Source: Paraspadella gotoi (taxonomy: Eukaryota > Chaetognatha). From it: DNA of 64,000 bases. The position numbers and the translations under genes were made by a program. Positions 12,269 to 23,399 of the stretch are shown in pieces. The stretch lies in NCBI GenBank assembly GCA_051294375.1, contig CM119265.1:21199978-21263977 (forward strand), written 5' to 3'. Numbering within the stretch: position 1 is the first letter of the stretch; each line of letters starts with the position of its first letter. The notes under the pieces are model-generated. The model was not told the origin of the DNA and did not search any database. It saw only the letters and a list, made by a program, of their open reading frames with translations.

Positions 12269-12593
12269 ACGGATGCCTTTGGATTTAAAAAGATTAAAAG
12301 ACAAGAGAGAAAAGATTTGGAGGGGAATTTGCTTCTTCCATGAATTTTAGATGAGAAAGATAAGAAATGTAAGATAGAAAAAAAAAAGAAATAAAAGGAT
12401 TGAAAAAAATAAAAGTATGAAAGAAAGAGAAATAGAAATAAAGAAGAAAGAGAGATAGAAATAATGAAAAAGTGAAAAAAAAGAATAAGTAAGACAAAAG
12501 AATATAGTTATAAAAAGAATGTTTATACTGGATTAAAGATTTAAAAAACACTATAAGTATAAGTAAAAAAAAGATTAAAAACCAGAGAGAAAA

Positions 12594-12601
<8 letters not shown>

Positions 12602-12682
<81 letters not shown>
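12602..12682. repeat. (GA)n array
   Basis: Nearly pure GA. Confidence 0.85.
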
Positions 12683-12685
<3 letters not shown>

Positions 12686-12834
12686 GGATCTGAAAGCGTT
12701 TTCCCTTCCCGGTGAATTATCCCCCTTTTGATGTGAAGCCATTTTCTGGAAACGAGATCCCATAAGGATTTTGCCTCAGATATGACAATGATGACAAGGG
12801 GGATTGCAGACGGATTTACCGCCTTTCAAACCCG

Positions 12835-12857
12835 CGACGACGACGACGACGACGACG
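12835..12857. repeat. (GAC)n triplet array beside the MITE
   Basis: Pure GAC run, followed by GAT/GAC-rich sequence up to the left TA of the MITE. Similar GAT/GAC sequence resumes on the right from 13620, so the MITE seems to have landed inside such a tract. Confidence 0.8.
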
Positions 12858-12910
12858 GCGATAATGACGGGGGTCGACGGTGACGAGGACCGCGATGACG
12901 ATGATCGTTA

Positions 12911-12944
12911 CCCCGTGTGCGTTCGCGAGTGACGCCAAAAAAAA
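12911..12944 (+). repeat. Left TIR of the MITE
   Basis: 34 bp, preceded by TA. Pairs with 13576-13609 in inverted orientation. Confidence 0.8.
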
Positions 12945-13575
12945 TCTTTACTATGTTTTAAATATTTAATAAACATAATTCATAAGTACATCATTAGTCG
13001 GAGAACTACTTGACGTTTTTTATGAATAAGTTTCATTTCGTGTTTAATTTATTTACTATTCTTTGTTTAAATTTTCATCTAACACAGTAAAATTGGCAAA
13101 AAAAGACCATTTTAGGCGTTTTCTTGATTGAATTAAAAAATATTTATATCATAAGAAAACCCTATTAATGGTCTAATCAATGGCGTATCTGAATTATCTT
13201 AATGTTGAGTAATTTTTGACTAATGATTTTTTTATTTTTTTTAATTATAAAACTTGAGTTTTCTTTATACAATTCGTCCAATTAGAAAAAAATGCTGTCC
13301 TGAGCATGTTCTTGACAGTTTCTGAATTCTGAATTTAATGATGTAAACGAATTTTAATAATTCCAAGTATTTAATGAGTAACTAATTTAAAAAGATTTTC
13401 TTTTTTAAAAATATTCAGTTTTTTAATGAAGATGAAATTGGATGACCATTAAAGAAAAGTTCTTTTTACATATCAAATTAATCTTATGAAATTAAAATAA
13501 AATAAACGTCCAGTACTTTGCTACAGAATGAGGAAAAAAAATGTAAAAATATTTATCCAATGAGAAATGGTACGC

Positions 13576-13609
13576 ATTTTTTTGGTGTCACTCGCGAACG
13601 GACACGGGG
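13576..13609 (-). repeat. Right TIR of the MITE
   Basis: 34 bp, followed by TA. Shares the internal core TTCGCGAGTGAC with the left TIR. Confidence 0.8.
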
Positions 13610-13848
13610 TATAACGGCGAATACGACGTCGGAAATCGTGATGATTGCGGCAACGTTGATGATGACGATTATTATGAAAACTGTGATAACAGTTATTACA
13701 TTGACAGCAAAGATAGAAATGATAGGATGATAGTAGAGCTGATGACGACGATGATTATATGATGGTGACGATGATAGGGATGAAAACGACGATGATACTT
13801 GATTTCAAGGGGATCAAAGAGGGGGAAGAATGTATAGATTTGTTGGTT

Positions 13849-13850
<2 letters not shown>

Positions 13851-13930
<80 letters not shown>

Positions 13931-13931
13931 T
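13851..13931. repeat. (GA)n array
   Basis: About 80 bp, nearly pure. Confidence 0.85.
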
Positions 13932-15500
<1,569 letters not shown>

Positions 15501-15922
15501 TTTTAGAGTTCCCTGCTCTCGGCGCTGTTCACTTATTCTTCTTCTTTTACTTCTTCGTCGTCGTTGACGTTCTTTTCCTCTTCCTTTTCTCCTTTAGCTT
15601 TTTATTTCTTTCTCTCCTTCTTTTTCTTCTTCTCGTGAAAAAAAAAAATTGATCGTTTCTCTTACCCGTTCGTTCGTTTCGGTCTTCCCGTCAATCTCTG
15701 TTCGTTTTCTATTCCTCTCCTACGCAAATCTTACATTCCCCCCCTCTTGACCTCCCCCATCCCCAGCCATACCTCCCCCCCCCTTTTTTTTAAAAAAAAA
15801 TCTTCAAATCCCCCACTGAGTCCAGATTTCTCTTATCTCACTTCGTGTTTTGGAATTTATTAGGAGTTTAATCTTTCTTCTCCTCCTCCCCAAAAACGTC
15901 GTCGTTCTCGTCGCCGTCGTTT

Positions 15923-15923
<1 letters not shown>

Positions 15924-15960
<37 letters not shown>
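15924..15960. repeat. (CGT)n triplet array
   Basis: Pure CGT from 15924 to 15960, in a longer CGT/CGC-rich stretch from about 15898. Confidence 0.85.
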
Positions 15961-15961
<1 letters not shown>

Positions 15962-16692
15962 TTTAGCGTTTTCGATTTGTCCTTCGCTTGTGTACATACT
16001 ATACATATTTACGGAAGAAGGAATAAACGGTAAGTTTGAGAAATTAATTTTCGATCTTTTAAGCAAATCTGGCTAAAAATCATAGGCGAAAGAATACGTT
16101 TGACAGATTGTTTTATTTTCATACAGAATACAAATATTTCGTATCAAAAGAGAAAATATAGAAAAAGTGATGAAGGCATATTTTCATTGCGGCATCATAA
16201 CTGCCGTATCTTCGATTGGTGATCTCCTTTGCGGCATATTCCTTGCAACAATCTCTGGTCTGGATCTCCGGTCAGCCACTCATCGTCTTTAAAGGTCCGA
16301 CGCGAAACGGACAGTGGCGAAGATGAAACAAAAGGCCATCGGAAAGGGAGAAGGCTGGAAAAATTTTTGAAAAACTTTTTTTTAAAAGAGTGGACAGCTG
16401 TGATTTTTCTTTCCCGATAACCATGTGACTCCACAACAAGCATCTATGCTAATTTAAAGGCAAAATAACCAAATATTTCACAAAATATTCCGCATTAACG
16501 TTGCGATATAGTTCGGTAGGGTCAGTCTGCCAAGTATCAACTAAAATGGTTCAGTATTTTATGAATTTTACCGCCATGAATTTAATGTTGCGTGATGGAT
16601 TTTTTAGGTGATCACGAGACTGCACAAGTATGAAACATATGCAATGCACATGGAAGGTCTAAAAATATCATACCTTCCCACCAAATATGTAT
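15961..16692. other. Flank downstream of CAP gene 1
   Basis: AT-rich. ACGGTAAGT at about 16027-16035 resembles a plus-strand splice donor, but no exon partner is visible. No gene is called. Confidence 0.4.
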
Positions 16693-16698
16693 TTTATT
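16693..16698 (-). terminator. Poly(A) signal candidate of CAP gene 1
   Basis: AATAAA on the minus strand, about 95 bp after the TAG at 16792. This is the first canonical hexamer downstream and supports ending the gene in the exon at 16994-16792. Confidence 0.5.
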
Positions 16699-16735
16699 GA
16701 TAAAGTTTGACCCGAGTTATAAGACCTTAAAATGT

Positions 16736-16783
16736 AAGTAAAACAGACCGACGGACAGACAGACATACCGACCGACCGACCGA
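16736..16783. repeat. GACC/GACG/GACA tetranucleotide tract in 3' UTR of CAP gene 1
   Basis: Interrupted units GACC, GACG and GACA within the inferred 3' untranslated region of gene 1, just past its stop. A similar GACGG/GACA tract recurs near 54838-54905. Confidence 0.6.
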
Positions 16784-16791
16784 GAAGTGAC

Positions 16792-18111
16792 CTATAAACA
16801 ATAAACGGTTTCCATCTCATTAGCCAATATACATCTAAACCTGCAGAATGTTTTAACCTTTTCCAGCGTCGAAGAGATGGATTGAGAGATTTTAAGGTCG
16901 TCATCAATCGGGGCGTTGCAATCTGCGTCCATACTTTTTTTCCCGCTGCAATATGCATCAAAATCTTCGGACGAAATACTGAAGGGGCGGCGATCTTTAA
17001 ATTGAAAAAAAAAAAAAAAGATTAATCTTTGTAGTTACATTGGTCTAATGGTCTTCCAATAGAAAAAATAACACTCAGTTTTGTTTCCTTTTCTATTACT
17101 ACATCTTTCCATTTGCCAAGATAATTTTTTTTTCATTTCATCACGAGACCAAGCAAGCAACCAACCTCCCCCCCAGCTTTCCCTCTCCCCCCCCTGAGTA
17201 GCCTCGCCTCACCCGCAACATTTCCTCCCGGGAAATAGAAGCAGACGAGATAGTCTTTGCCTGCAGCATTCCCTTTGTTACAGGCCTTCTTGGAGCAGCC
17301 GACTGTCGTCGATTCATTCCAAACAACCTGCGTCCGTGAAAAATAGTTGTTGTTTTATTGTTGTTGTTGTTGTAATCCAATTTCAGGAAATGCGGGGGGT
17401 ATGAGTAAAGGGGTCATTTGCTGAAAGAGAATAGGTAGTTAGCAAAAAGCAGAAAGTCTCTCTTTGGTATTATTATAATTATTATCGAACAAATTTTATA
17501 ATTGAGGTGATGACATTAGGGTTAGTAGAATATTTAAAAGCGCAAACGTGCCAATTGTAATTCAAAACTAAAGAAAGCCCAAAGATTTGTAAATAATCGC
17601 CGCATCTGCCTCACCTGAGTGTAATGTCCGCACATTTTCCCTGGAGTGCACGTGTTGTAGCAGTAATTGTAATCTTTGACCTCAGACACCCAAGAGTCGA
17701 CAGCGAGTTTGGAGTCGTAAAAGCCAGTCGTTCCCATCCATAAGTTTTCGCCCACCCACCCTTGGATGCCGGTGACTTCCCTGATGAGAGTGCCATCTGT
17801 GTGACCGAAATGACACTTCTCGGCATAGAGTGCCGCCGCCTTCTCCAATTTATAGTTCCAGGTCATCTGGAAGAAATTGTACAAAAATTGTGAGGTTAAA
17901 AAAGGGATGGTTGATGGTTACTGGGTTATCTGATTCCGGGTTTACTCACTTTGGGCAGCTTAGCCACTGGGGGACAAGGCTTTACTGTTGCTCTGTGATG
18001 GTTGTGAGTGTCAAGAATGACCTGCTGATCGTCGGTCAAGCTTTGCTTTGACATTGCATTGGCGATGACTACAAAGAAGACCAATGAGACAACAAAACGA
18101 CCAAACGCCAT
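16792..18111 (-). CDS. CAP-superfamily (SCP/PR-1-like) secreted protein, gene 1
   Basis: Four exons, read on the minus strand: 18111-17950, 17866-17615, 17327-17213 and 16994-16792. They join in frame (phases 0, 0, 1) to 243 residues plus TAG. Introns are 83, 287 and 218 bp with GT-AG ends. Seen: a hydrophobic signal peptide (about residues 1-19, ending ANA), then a CAP domain (about 25-175). The four CAP cavity residues are His76 (FGHTDG), Glu94 (GENLW), Glu116 (WVSEVKDY) and His135 (CGHYTQVVW). The second family signature is YLVCFYFPGGN near 165-174. The last exon follows a poly-T acceptor and adds about 67 residues with five cysteines; it has no family match I know. CAP proteins are secreted and bind sterols, lipids or other partners; the role here is unknown. 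The last exon could instead splice out at a weak GT at 16857, so the final 21 residues are less certain. Its neighbour at 19438-21418 is a paralogue on the same strand. Confidence 0.88.
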
Positions 18112-18320
18112 CTTTCCTTGTCACTGAAGCGATTTTAAAAAAAATACACTGGAAAAAAAAATAGAAAAAGAAAATTAAAAAAGGAGATCGATAGAAAGGT
18201 GAAGTAACCCGGTTATTTAAAATCTTTTTCCCCCTGAAATAGGCTTTTGTCATCTTTGCTCGGTGTTGGATCCTTAAACCTAATGTCATTTCTGACCATA
18301 ATCCAATATCCATACCCTAC

Positions 18321-18322
<2 letters not shown>
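18112..18322. other. 5' flank of CAP gene 1, no clear core promoter
   Basis: AT-rich flank upstream of the gene 1 ATG. An ATTTTAAATAA-like string lies near 18213-18224 on the minus strand, about 105 bp from the ATG, and could be a weak TATA element. A pure GA array begins at 18323. Confidence 0.3.
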
Positions 18323-18408
<86 letters not shown>

Positions 18409-18412
18409 GAGA
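18323..18412. repeat. (GA)n array upstream of CAP gene 1
   Basis: About 90 bp of nearly pure GA, about 210 bp upstream of the gene 1 ATG. On the gene strand it reads CT. GA arrays can act as GAGA-factor sites in some arthropods; this is not testable from sequence. Confidence 0.9.
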
Positions 18413-19437
18413 AAATAAGATTTATAAACTTGAAGACAACAACAAATTTGCAGTCGCAAACCTTAGTGTAGATTTTGCAAATGGTTTTAGTTGAAGTCAT
18501 CACGATCATCGTTTTTTATAATAATCATTTGCTGAATGACTAAATTTAATTTTTTTCTAAATATTTTTATTCATCTTCAATTAAAAATTTTTTTTTTTAA
18601 AAATTAGATCGTTGTTGTGGTAGAAAATTTAGCTTTGCAAATTGAAAATTGAAAGTTGAAAATTGCTCTTAAAGATGAAATTTACTTTATTAATTAGTCT
18701 TATCGGATTGGTGTAAAATAAATAATTTTGAAAATCATTTTGGTATTTACTTATGAAGCGGAAGTTTGCGGCAGTTCTCCCGAATATATCAAGTGCATTA
18801 TAAAATCAATCACTAAATTGAATAAGAATGATCATGTTTCCGCATGTTTCAATATAGTTTCTCAGCTAATTTTTGAAAACTCAGATACAGTAAAACTTTT
18901 TTCGAATAATTTTTAATTCACATCCATGCTAGATATTCAGTTATTTACATTTTTTTTTTAAATGGAATTGTATCATAAAGTGCCAAGAAAAAGTGAGTCA
19001 AAAATAAGGAAAACCCCTATACTACGATCGATCGTAGTGTTTGAGATACTGAGATCTGATCTCGCCTAATTAAATTTAAAAAAGAACTCGAGATTCGAAT
19101 CGAACTGTGTATTACTAATTTACTACTTCACCGATCGAACTATTTAATCTATTAGATAACATAATATTGACAGGATTCATTAATTGTGTGTTTAATAACA
19201 TCGATTTTCAAAACTTGATCGCGAAGGCTTTCAAATTCCCGCGCGCCATCTTTAAAAAACTCGAGCCACTCGGAAGAAAGCGAAGATCGAAACGGCGACC
19301 AACGAAATCGGATAAGTCTAAAGGAAAAAACAAAAAAAATATTCTAAGTCAAATCGGATCGCGTTATTTTTTTCCTTCATTCCAACCAAACATCCATCGA
19401 TCTGCCCATCCAAATCTCTCAATCAAACCATCCCTCA
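18413..19437. other. Spacer between the two CAP genes
   Basis: AT-rich sequence with poly-A/T runs. I saw no ORF with a recognisable domain and no additional CAP exon on either strand. Confidence 0.6.
19191..19196 (-). terminator. Weak poly(A) signal candidate of CAP gene 2
   Basis: ATTAAA variant on the minus strand, about 240 bp downstream of the TAA at 19438. I saw no canonical AATAAA between the two, so this or a further downstream exon end remains open. Confidence 0.2.
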
Positions 19438-21418
19438 TTACGAATCCATCCGTCCCTCTAGATATCCGGTCATCCCTTCCCAGTCCCCACTCCCCCCACC
19501 CCCCCCCTCGCTCACCATCGTGGAAAATAACTTTTGAGCTCCCGAGCCTTCTTCTGATTGTCCTCCTTCTCCGTCTTCTCCGCTTCCTTCTTCTCCTCCT
19601 CCTTCTCCATCTCCTACGTCTCCCTTATCTTCTCCAGATCCTTTTTCTCCATTTTTGCCTCCGCAAACTTTCTTTCTGGTCTCGGGCGAAATGTCATAGG
19701 GCGGCGGCGGCTCTTTAAAAAAAAAAAAAAAAATTGGATGCATTAAAGTTGACCTGAGATAACTATTTTTTTCATCTTGTTATGAAGGGAAAGGATCGAT
19801 TTTGGAATGTAATAATTAATTAATTAATTAATCTATTTATTTATTTATTTATTTATTTATTATTTAAACCTACGTGATAAAACATCGACCGTTGTCCAAA
19901 CTGATAACAGATATAGAAGACACATAATTCACAATTTCTAAACCTTTTTTTACCTCTCTCATTTTTTTATTTATTTTGAAACTGTTGCTGTCTTTCTATA
20001 ACTAGTTTCTTTTTCCTTCTCACTTTCACTTTCACTTTCACATTCGGTTCTTCCTGCTCTCTTTCAATCTAATGGTTGAATATGTACATAATCGTTTCTA
20101 TGACTCATTCTCTCACTGTCGACGTTGATTGCGATGTTGCCTCCCGGAAAATAAAAGCAGACGAAATAATCATTTCCCTTGGCGGCACCAGTTTTGCAGT
20201 CGGTCTTACCGCAGCCGACGGAAGTCGTTCCCGCCCACACCACCTGGCGGATGGAGATGGAAAGTGAACCGAGTCATTGGAAATAAGTGATCGAAAGGAA
20301 TGAATGAAAAGAGTGATGGAAAGGAATGAATGAAAAAAAAGAGTGATCAAAAGGAACGAATGTGAAGAGTGATCGAAAGAAATGAATGAAAAGAGCGATC
20401 AGAAATAATGAATGTGAAGAGTTATCGAAAGAAATGAATGAAAAGAGTGATCAAAAGGAATGTTTGAAAAGAGTGATCCAAAGAAATGAATGCGAAGAGT
20501 GATCGAAAGGAATGAGAGAAAAGAGCGATGGAAAGGAATGAATGAAAAGTGTGATCAGCGTCTACGAAATATGTCTTTTACACCATCGTTGACGTGGTAA
20601 CTAATTAGCGGGACATAGATGAATAACACAAGTAATAATACAATTTAAAAAAAAAAAGTCAAAATGACGATCCATCCCTCGACCTGCGTGTAGTGACCGC
20701 AAACGGCGGAACAGGAGTTGGAGCAGTAATCGTAGTCTTTGACCTCCGAGTTCCAAGCCGTGATGCCAGCCTTCCAGTCGGAAGATCCTGACGTCGCCAT
20801 GTAGAGATTCTCGCCCACCCAGCCCTCTAGATGGGGGAGGAGGAGGAGGAGGAGGAGGAGGTGGAGGGGGGGGAGGAGAAGTAGGGAGGGAGGGAAGGGT
20901 TTTGAGACTTAGCTGAGAGAGATTTGTCATTATGTCATTATGTCATTATGTCATTATGTCATTATGTCATTATGTTATGGCAAAGTCGACACTTACTTAT
21001 GCCGACGGTTTTCTCCACAAACTTCTTATCAACATTCGCCGCGTGTTCAAAGTTGCATTTCTTGGACCACTCGGTCGCCGCCTTCTCCAATTTATCGTTC
21101 CAGGTCAGCTGGTAAAGGGAAGTGAGTGAGTCTGAGAGAAAGAGAGACGGACGGACAATCATCGAAACGGATGCACAAACGTACAGACTTAGCGAGACTC
21201 TTTCGGAAAAGGAGAAACGGACAGAAGAACGGAAATGAAACTTGAGACATAACAAAAAAAAAGAAGGTCCAGACTTTTGGGATAGGCTTTGACGGTGGAC
21301 CCGGCTTGACGTTGGCCCTGAAGGAGTTGTGCGTCTTCAGAATAACCTCCTTGTCGTCTCCGTAGACGACGTTGACGACGACGATGAAGACGACGACGAC
21401 GAAACGAGACGGAGTCAT
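19438..21418 (-). CDS. CAP-superfamily (SCP/PR-1-like) secreted protein, gene 2
   Basis: Five exons on the minus strand: 21418-21275, 21108-20997, 20826-20684, 20243-20117 and 19712-19438. They join in frame (phases 0, 1, 0, 1) to 266 residues plus TAA. Seen: a signal peptide of about 20 residues (ends VVYG), then a CAP domain. The tetrad is His70 (NFEHAA), Glu91 (GENLY), Glu113 (WNSEVKDY) and His130 (CGHYTQVVW). FVCFYFPGGN is the second signature. Exons 1, 2/3 and 4 align with gene 1 at identical splice positions. The extra intron (20827-20996) splits the codon before GWVGENL, where gene 1 has continuous coding. The first donor, GTCTGG, is weak, but the boundary matches gene 1 exactly. The last exon begins PPPPYDIS, has one Cys (VCGGKN), then becomes Gly/Glu/Asp-rich. 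A good donor GTGAGC at 19515-19510 could end this exon early, so the last 26 residues are uncertain. Function beyond the CAP fold is unknown. Confidence 0.86.
19812..19866. repeat. (ATTA)n and (TTTA)n tetranucleotide arrays in intron 4
   Basis: Consecutive ATTA units followed by TTTA units, within the 404-bp last intron of CAP gene 2. Confidence 0.8.
20287..20550. repeat. 26-bp minisatellite, ten copies, in intron 3 of CAP gene 2
   Basis: Ten imperfect head-to-tail copies, each starting GTGATCGAAAGGAATGAATG or a variant and ending in an AAAAGA-like string. Most copies are exactly 26 bp; copy 2 has a few extra As. The array fills most of the 440-bp intron 20244-20683. Confidence 0.85.
20835..20861. 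repeat. (GGA)n tract at intron 2 acceptor of CAP gene 2
   Basis: On the coding (minus) strand this is a TCC run immediately upstream of the acceptor at 20827. It probably serves as the polypyrimidine tract. Confidence 0.7.
20925..20972. repeat. (TGTCATTA)6 perfect octanucleotide array in intron 2
   Basis: Six perfect copies of the 8-mer TGTCATTA inside the extra intron of CAP gene 2, starting about 24 bp inside the donor. No interruptions are visible. Confidence 0.9.
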
Positions 21419-21458
21419 TCTAAGACGAGAGATTTGACGCTCGTCCTTGAACTAATCT

Positions 21459-21466
21459 TAAATATA
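21459..21466 (-). promoter_or_regulatory. TATA-box candidate of CAP gene 2
   Basis: The minus strand reads CATATATTTAAG about 41-48 bp upstream of the gene 2 ATG. A start site about 30 bp downstream would fall near 21430 and leave a very short 5' leader of about 10-15 nt. Position and sequence fit a core promoter; no transcript data. Confidence 0.4.
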
Positions 21467-22395
21467 TGAAAACGCGAATTCTCAGCTTTCAATTGAATTG
21501 ATCTTCGTTCATCTTTGTACATTTATTGTGGTATTGACATTATCCAATACACTTTTTACGCATTTATAATTACACAGTATTATCTTTCAAAAAGGATTAA
21601 AAACTTTTTTAGATATTAAAGCACGAGATATCTCTTTTAACGCTTTTAACTTGATGAATATGGGATAACGTCAAGACTTCGAATCAGATCGAAAAATCAT
21701 TTTTAAAATGGTAAAAAAATTTTGGCTAAGATTTGAATGTAAAGACTTGGCGTAACCATTGTTTTTTTGGCTTTATTTACGTAATTAATTTTAAAGGATG
21801 GTTTCTAAGAGCTCGACCTTATCTTTTTCCTCCTCCTCCTCCTCCTCTTCCGCCTCCTCACCCTTTTTCTAACTCACCCAGGGGGGTCGCGCGTTTATGC
21901 AAATGTAAATGACGGGAAATGATAAGATAGGGAAATCAGCGATAAAAAGCCAAAGGTGCGGATTCGAGTGTCGGCGATGTTCGCCTCTTTTTTTTTTTTT
22001 TTTTTTTTTGAACGACCGACCGACTAAAAAAAAAAAGGCCGACAAAAAGAAGCCGCATTTTGGAGAGTTGGAGAGAGAGGGAGACAGAGGGGCGAACTTG
22101 AATATATAGGGAGAGAATGCGATCAAAACAATAAAAGGAAGCTTTCTCCTTGCATTTATATCGATTTTGATATTGATTCTGTAGTTATTTTAATTTTTTT
22201 TTTTACCCTTTGTCTAGACTCTAGTTTCCCTATCGGTTTTTTTTCTTTCTTTTTAGATCATTTCTTTTTTTTTTCCTTTCTCCTTAATTCTTTCTTTTCT
22301 TCTCCTATCTTCGACAGGCTCGATTTTTTTTCTTTTACGGTTTGTGATCGTCAGTTGAGGTTCTCAACTACCAGAGTGAATGGAGAAGAGCAGAG
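21467..22395. other. Upstream flank of CAP gene 2
   Basis: AT-rich with CCT repeats (21830-21855) and long T and A homopolymers (21989-22036). No coding signal. Confidence 0.5.
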
Positions 22396-22440
22396 AGGAG
22401 AGAGAGAGAGAGAGAGAGCGGAGAGAGAGAGAGAGAGAGT
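22396..22440. repeat. (GA)n array
   Basis: Short GA run with one GAGCGGAGA break. Confidence 0.8.
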
Positions 22441-22701
22441 CGGCGAATGGAACGAAGGCAGAACTAATGCATTCCCTGGTAGAGAATCCAACAGAGGTGG
22501 TTTCGGGCGAAGGGGGAGGGGGGGTTAGTTTAATATCCTTTTTAGAATTATATAATATGAGGTAGTTAAAAATTACAACGGGATGAAGATTGTACTTTCC
22601 GAAGACCAGTTATAAGAGTATGGGGCAAGATAGCTTGTTTATTGAATTAACGGATAATTTGTATTGATTTTAATTTTATTTTACCACTAGACGTTCTTCC
22701 T

Positions 22702-22892
22702 CTCTCTCTCTCTCNNNNNNNNNNNNNNNNNNNNNNNNNNNNNNNNNNNNNNNNNNNNNNNNNNNNNNNNNNNNNNNNNNNNNNNNNNNNNNNNNNNNNN
22801 NNNNNNNNNNNNNNNNNNNNNNNNNNNNNNNNNNNNNNNNNNNNNNNNNNNNNNNNNNNNNNNNNNNNNNNNNNNNCTCTCTCTCTCTCTCT
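22702..22892. repeat. (CT)n array containing an N gap
   Basis: CT on both sides of 162 Ns (22715-22876). The gap was probably caused by an unassembled CT array. Confidence 0.8.
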
Positions 22893-23031
22893 CGATAAAA
22901 AAAAATCCCGAACTCGTCGGCGGATTTTGTATGACACATGACATAATTTGACGTATGACAAAAAAGACATCAGGCTTTGAGCTCGATTCAGAAGCGAGAC
23001 TCGGAATGAGATTATCAATCTATCAGCTAAA

Positions 23032-23058
23032 GTCGTCGTCGTCGTCGTCGTCGTCGTC
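23032..23058. repeat. (GTC)9 triplet array
   Basis: Pure GTC run. Confidence 0.85.
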
Positions 23059-23145
23059 TATCACCAAACGTCATTTCCGGAGGGAATACGTCATCTTTTT
23101 CATTCCTTGATTCCTTCCTTCATTACATTCATGTCTTCGGCGGGT

Positions 23146-23153
23146 TATATAAG
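23146..23153 (+). promoter_or_regulatory. TATA-box candidate
   Basis: TATATAAG in the context GGGTTATATAAGGTTATTC. It could be a plus-strand core promoter, but no convincing coding exon follows before the GA array at 23237. Confidence 0.22.
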
Positions 23154-23236
23154 GTTATTCGTCGTCCTGGATGGTTAAAACGGCAAGCTGATTGCGGAAA
23201 AGAAGCATCACTGAATTAATATCGTGAAGAGAAGAG

Positions 23237-23238
23237 AT

Positions 23239-23287
<49 letters not shown>

Positions 23288-23290
23288 GAA
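23237..23290. repeat. (GA)n array, imperfect
   Basis: GA with GAGGAGA and AGAAGAG breaks. Confidence 0.8.
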
Positions 23291-23399
23291 AGAAGAGTTT
23301 TTTATTTCCGTTTTGCTTCATTTTAATCCTTTTTTGTCATATTGCGCAACGCACATTTCACTTTCCTTTTTTTTTTTTTTAAATTACTGGTTCGTAAAT

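Larger units (their letters stand above)
12911..13609. mobile_element. 699-bp non-autonomous DNA transposon (MITE) with TIRs and TA target site
   Basis: Terminal inverted repeats at 12911-12944 and 13576-13609. The left begins CCCCGTGTGCGTTCGCGAG and continues TGACGCC plus an A run. The right is its reverse complement with two mismatches in the first 31 bases. TA flanks both ends (12909-12910 and 13610-13611), as in Tc1/mariner-type insertions. The interior is AT-rich with no transposase-like ORF, so the element would depend on an enzyme from elsewhere. Superfamily assignment rests only on the TA duplication and is tentative. Confidence 0.8.

Noticed and set aside
16668-16961. 97-codon minus ORF overlapping the last exon of CAP gene 1
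   Set aside because: Out of frame with the CAP reading. The frame that joins exon 3 at phase 1 gives the Cys-containing tail and matches gene 2, so this ORF is a shadow.
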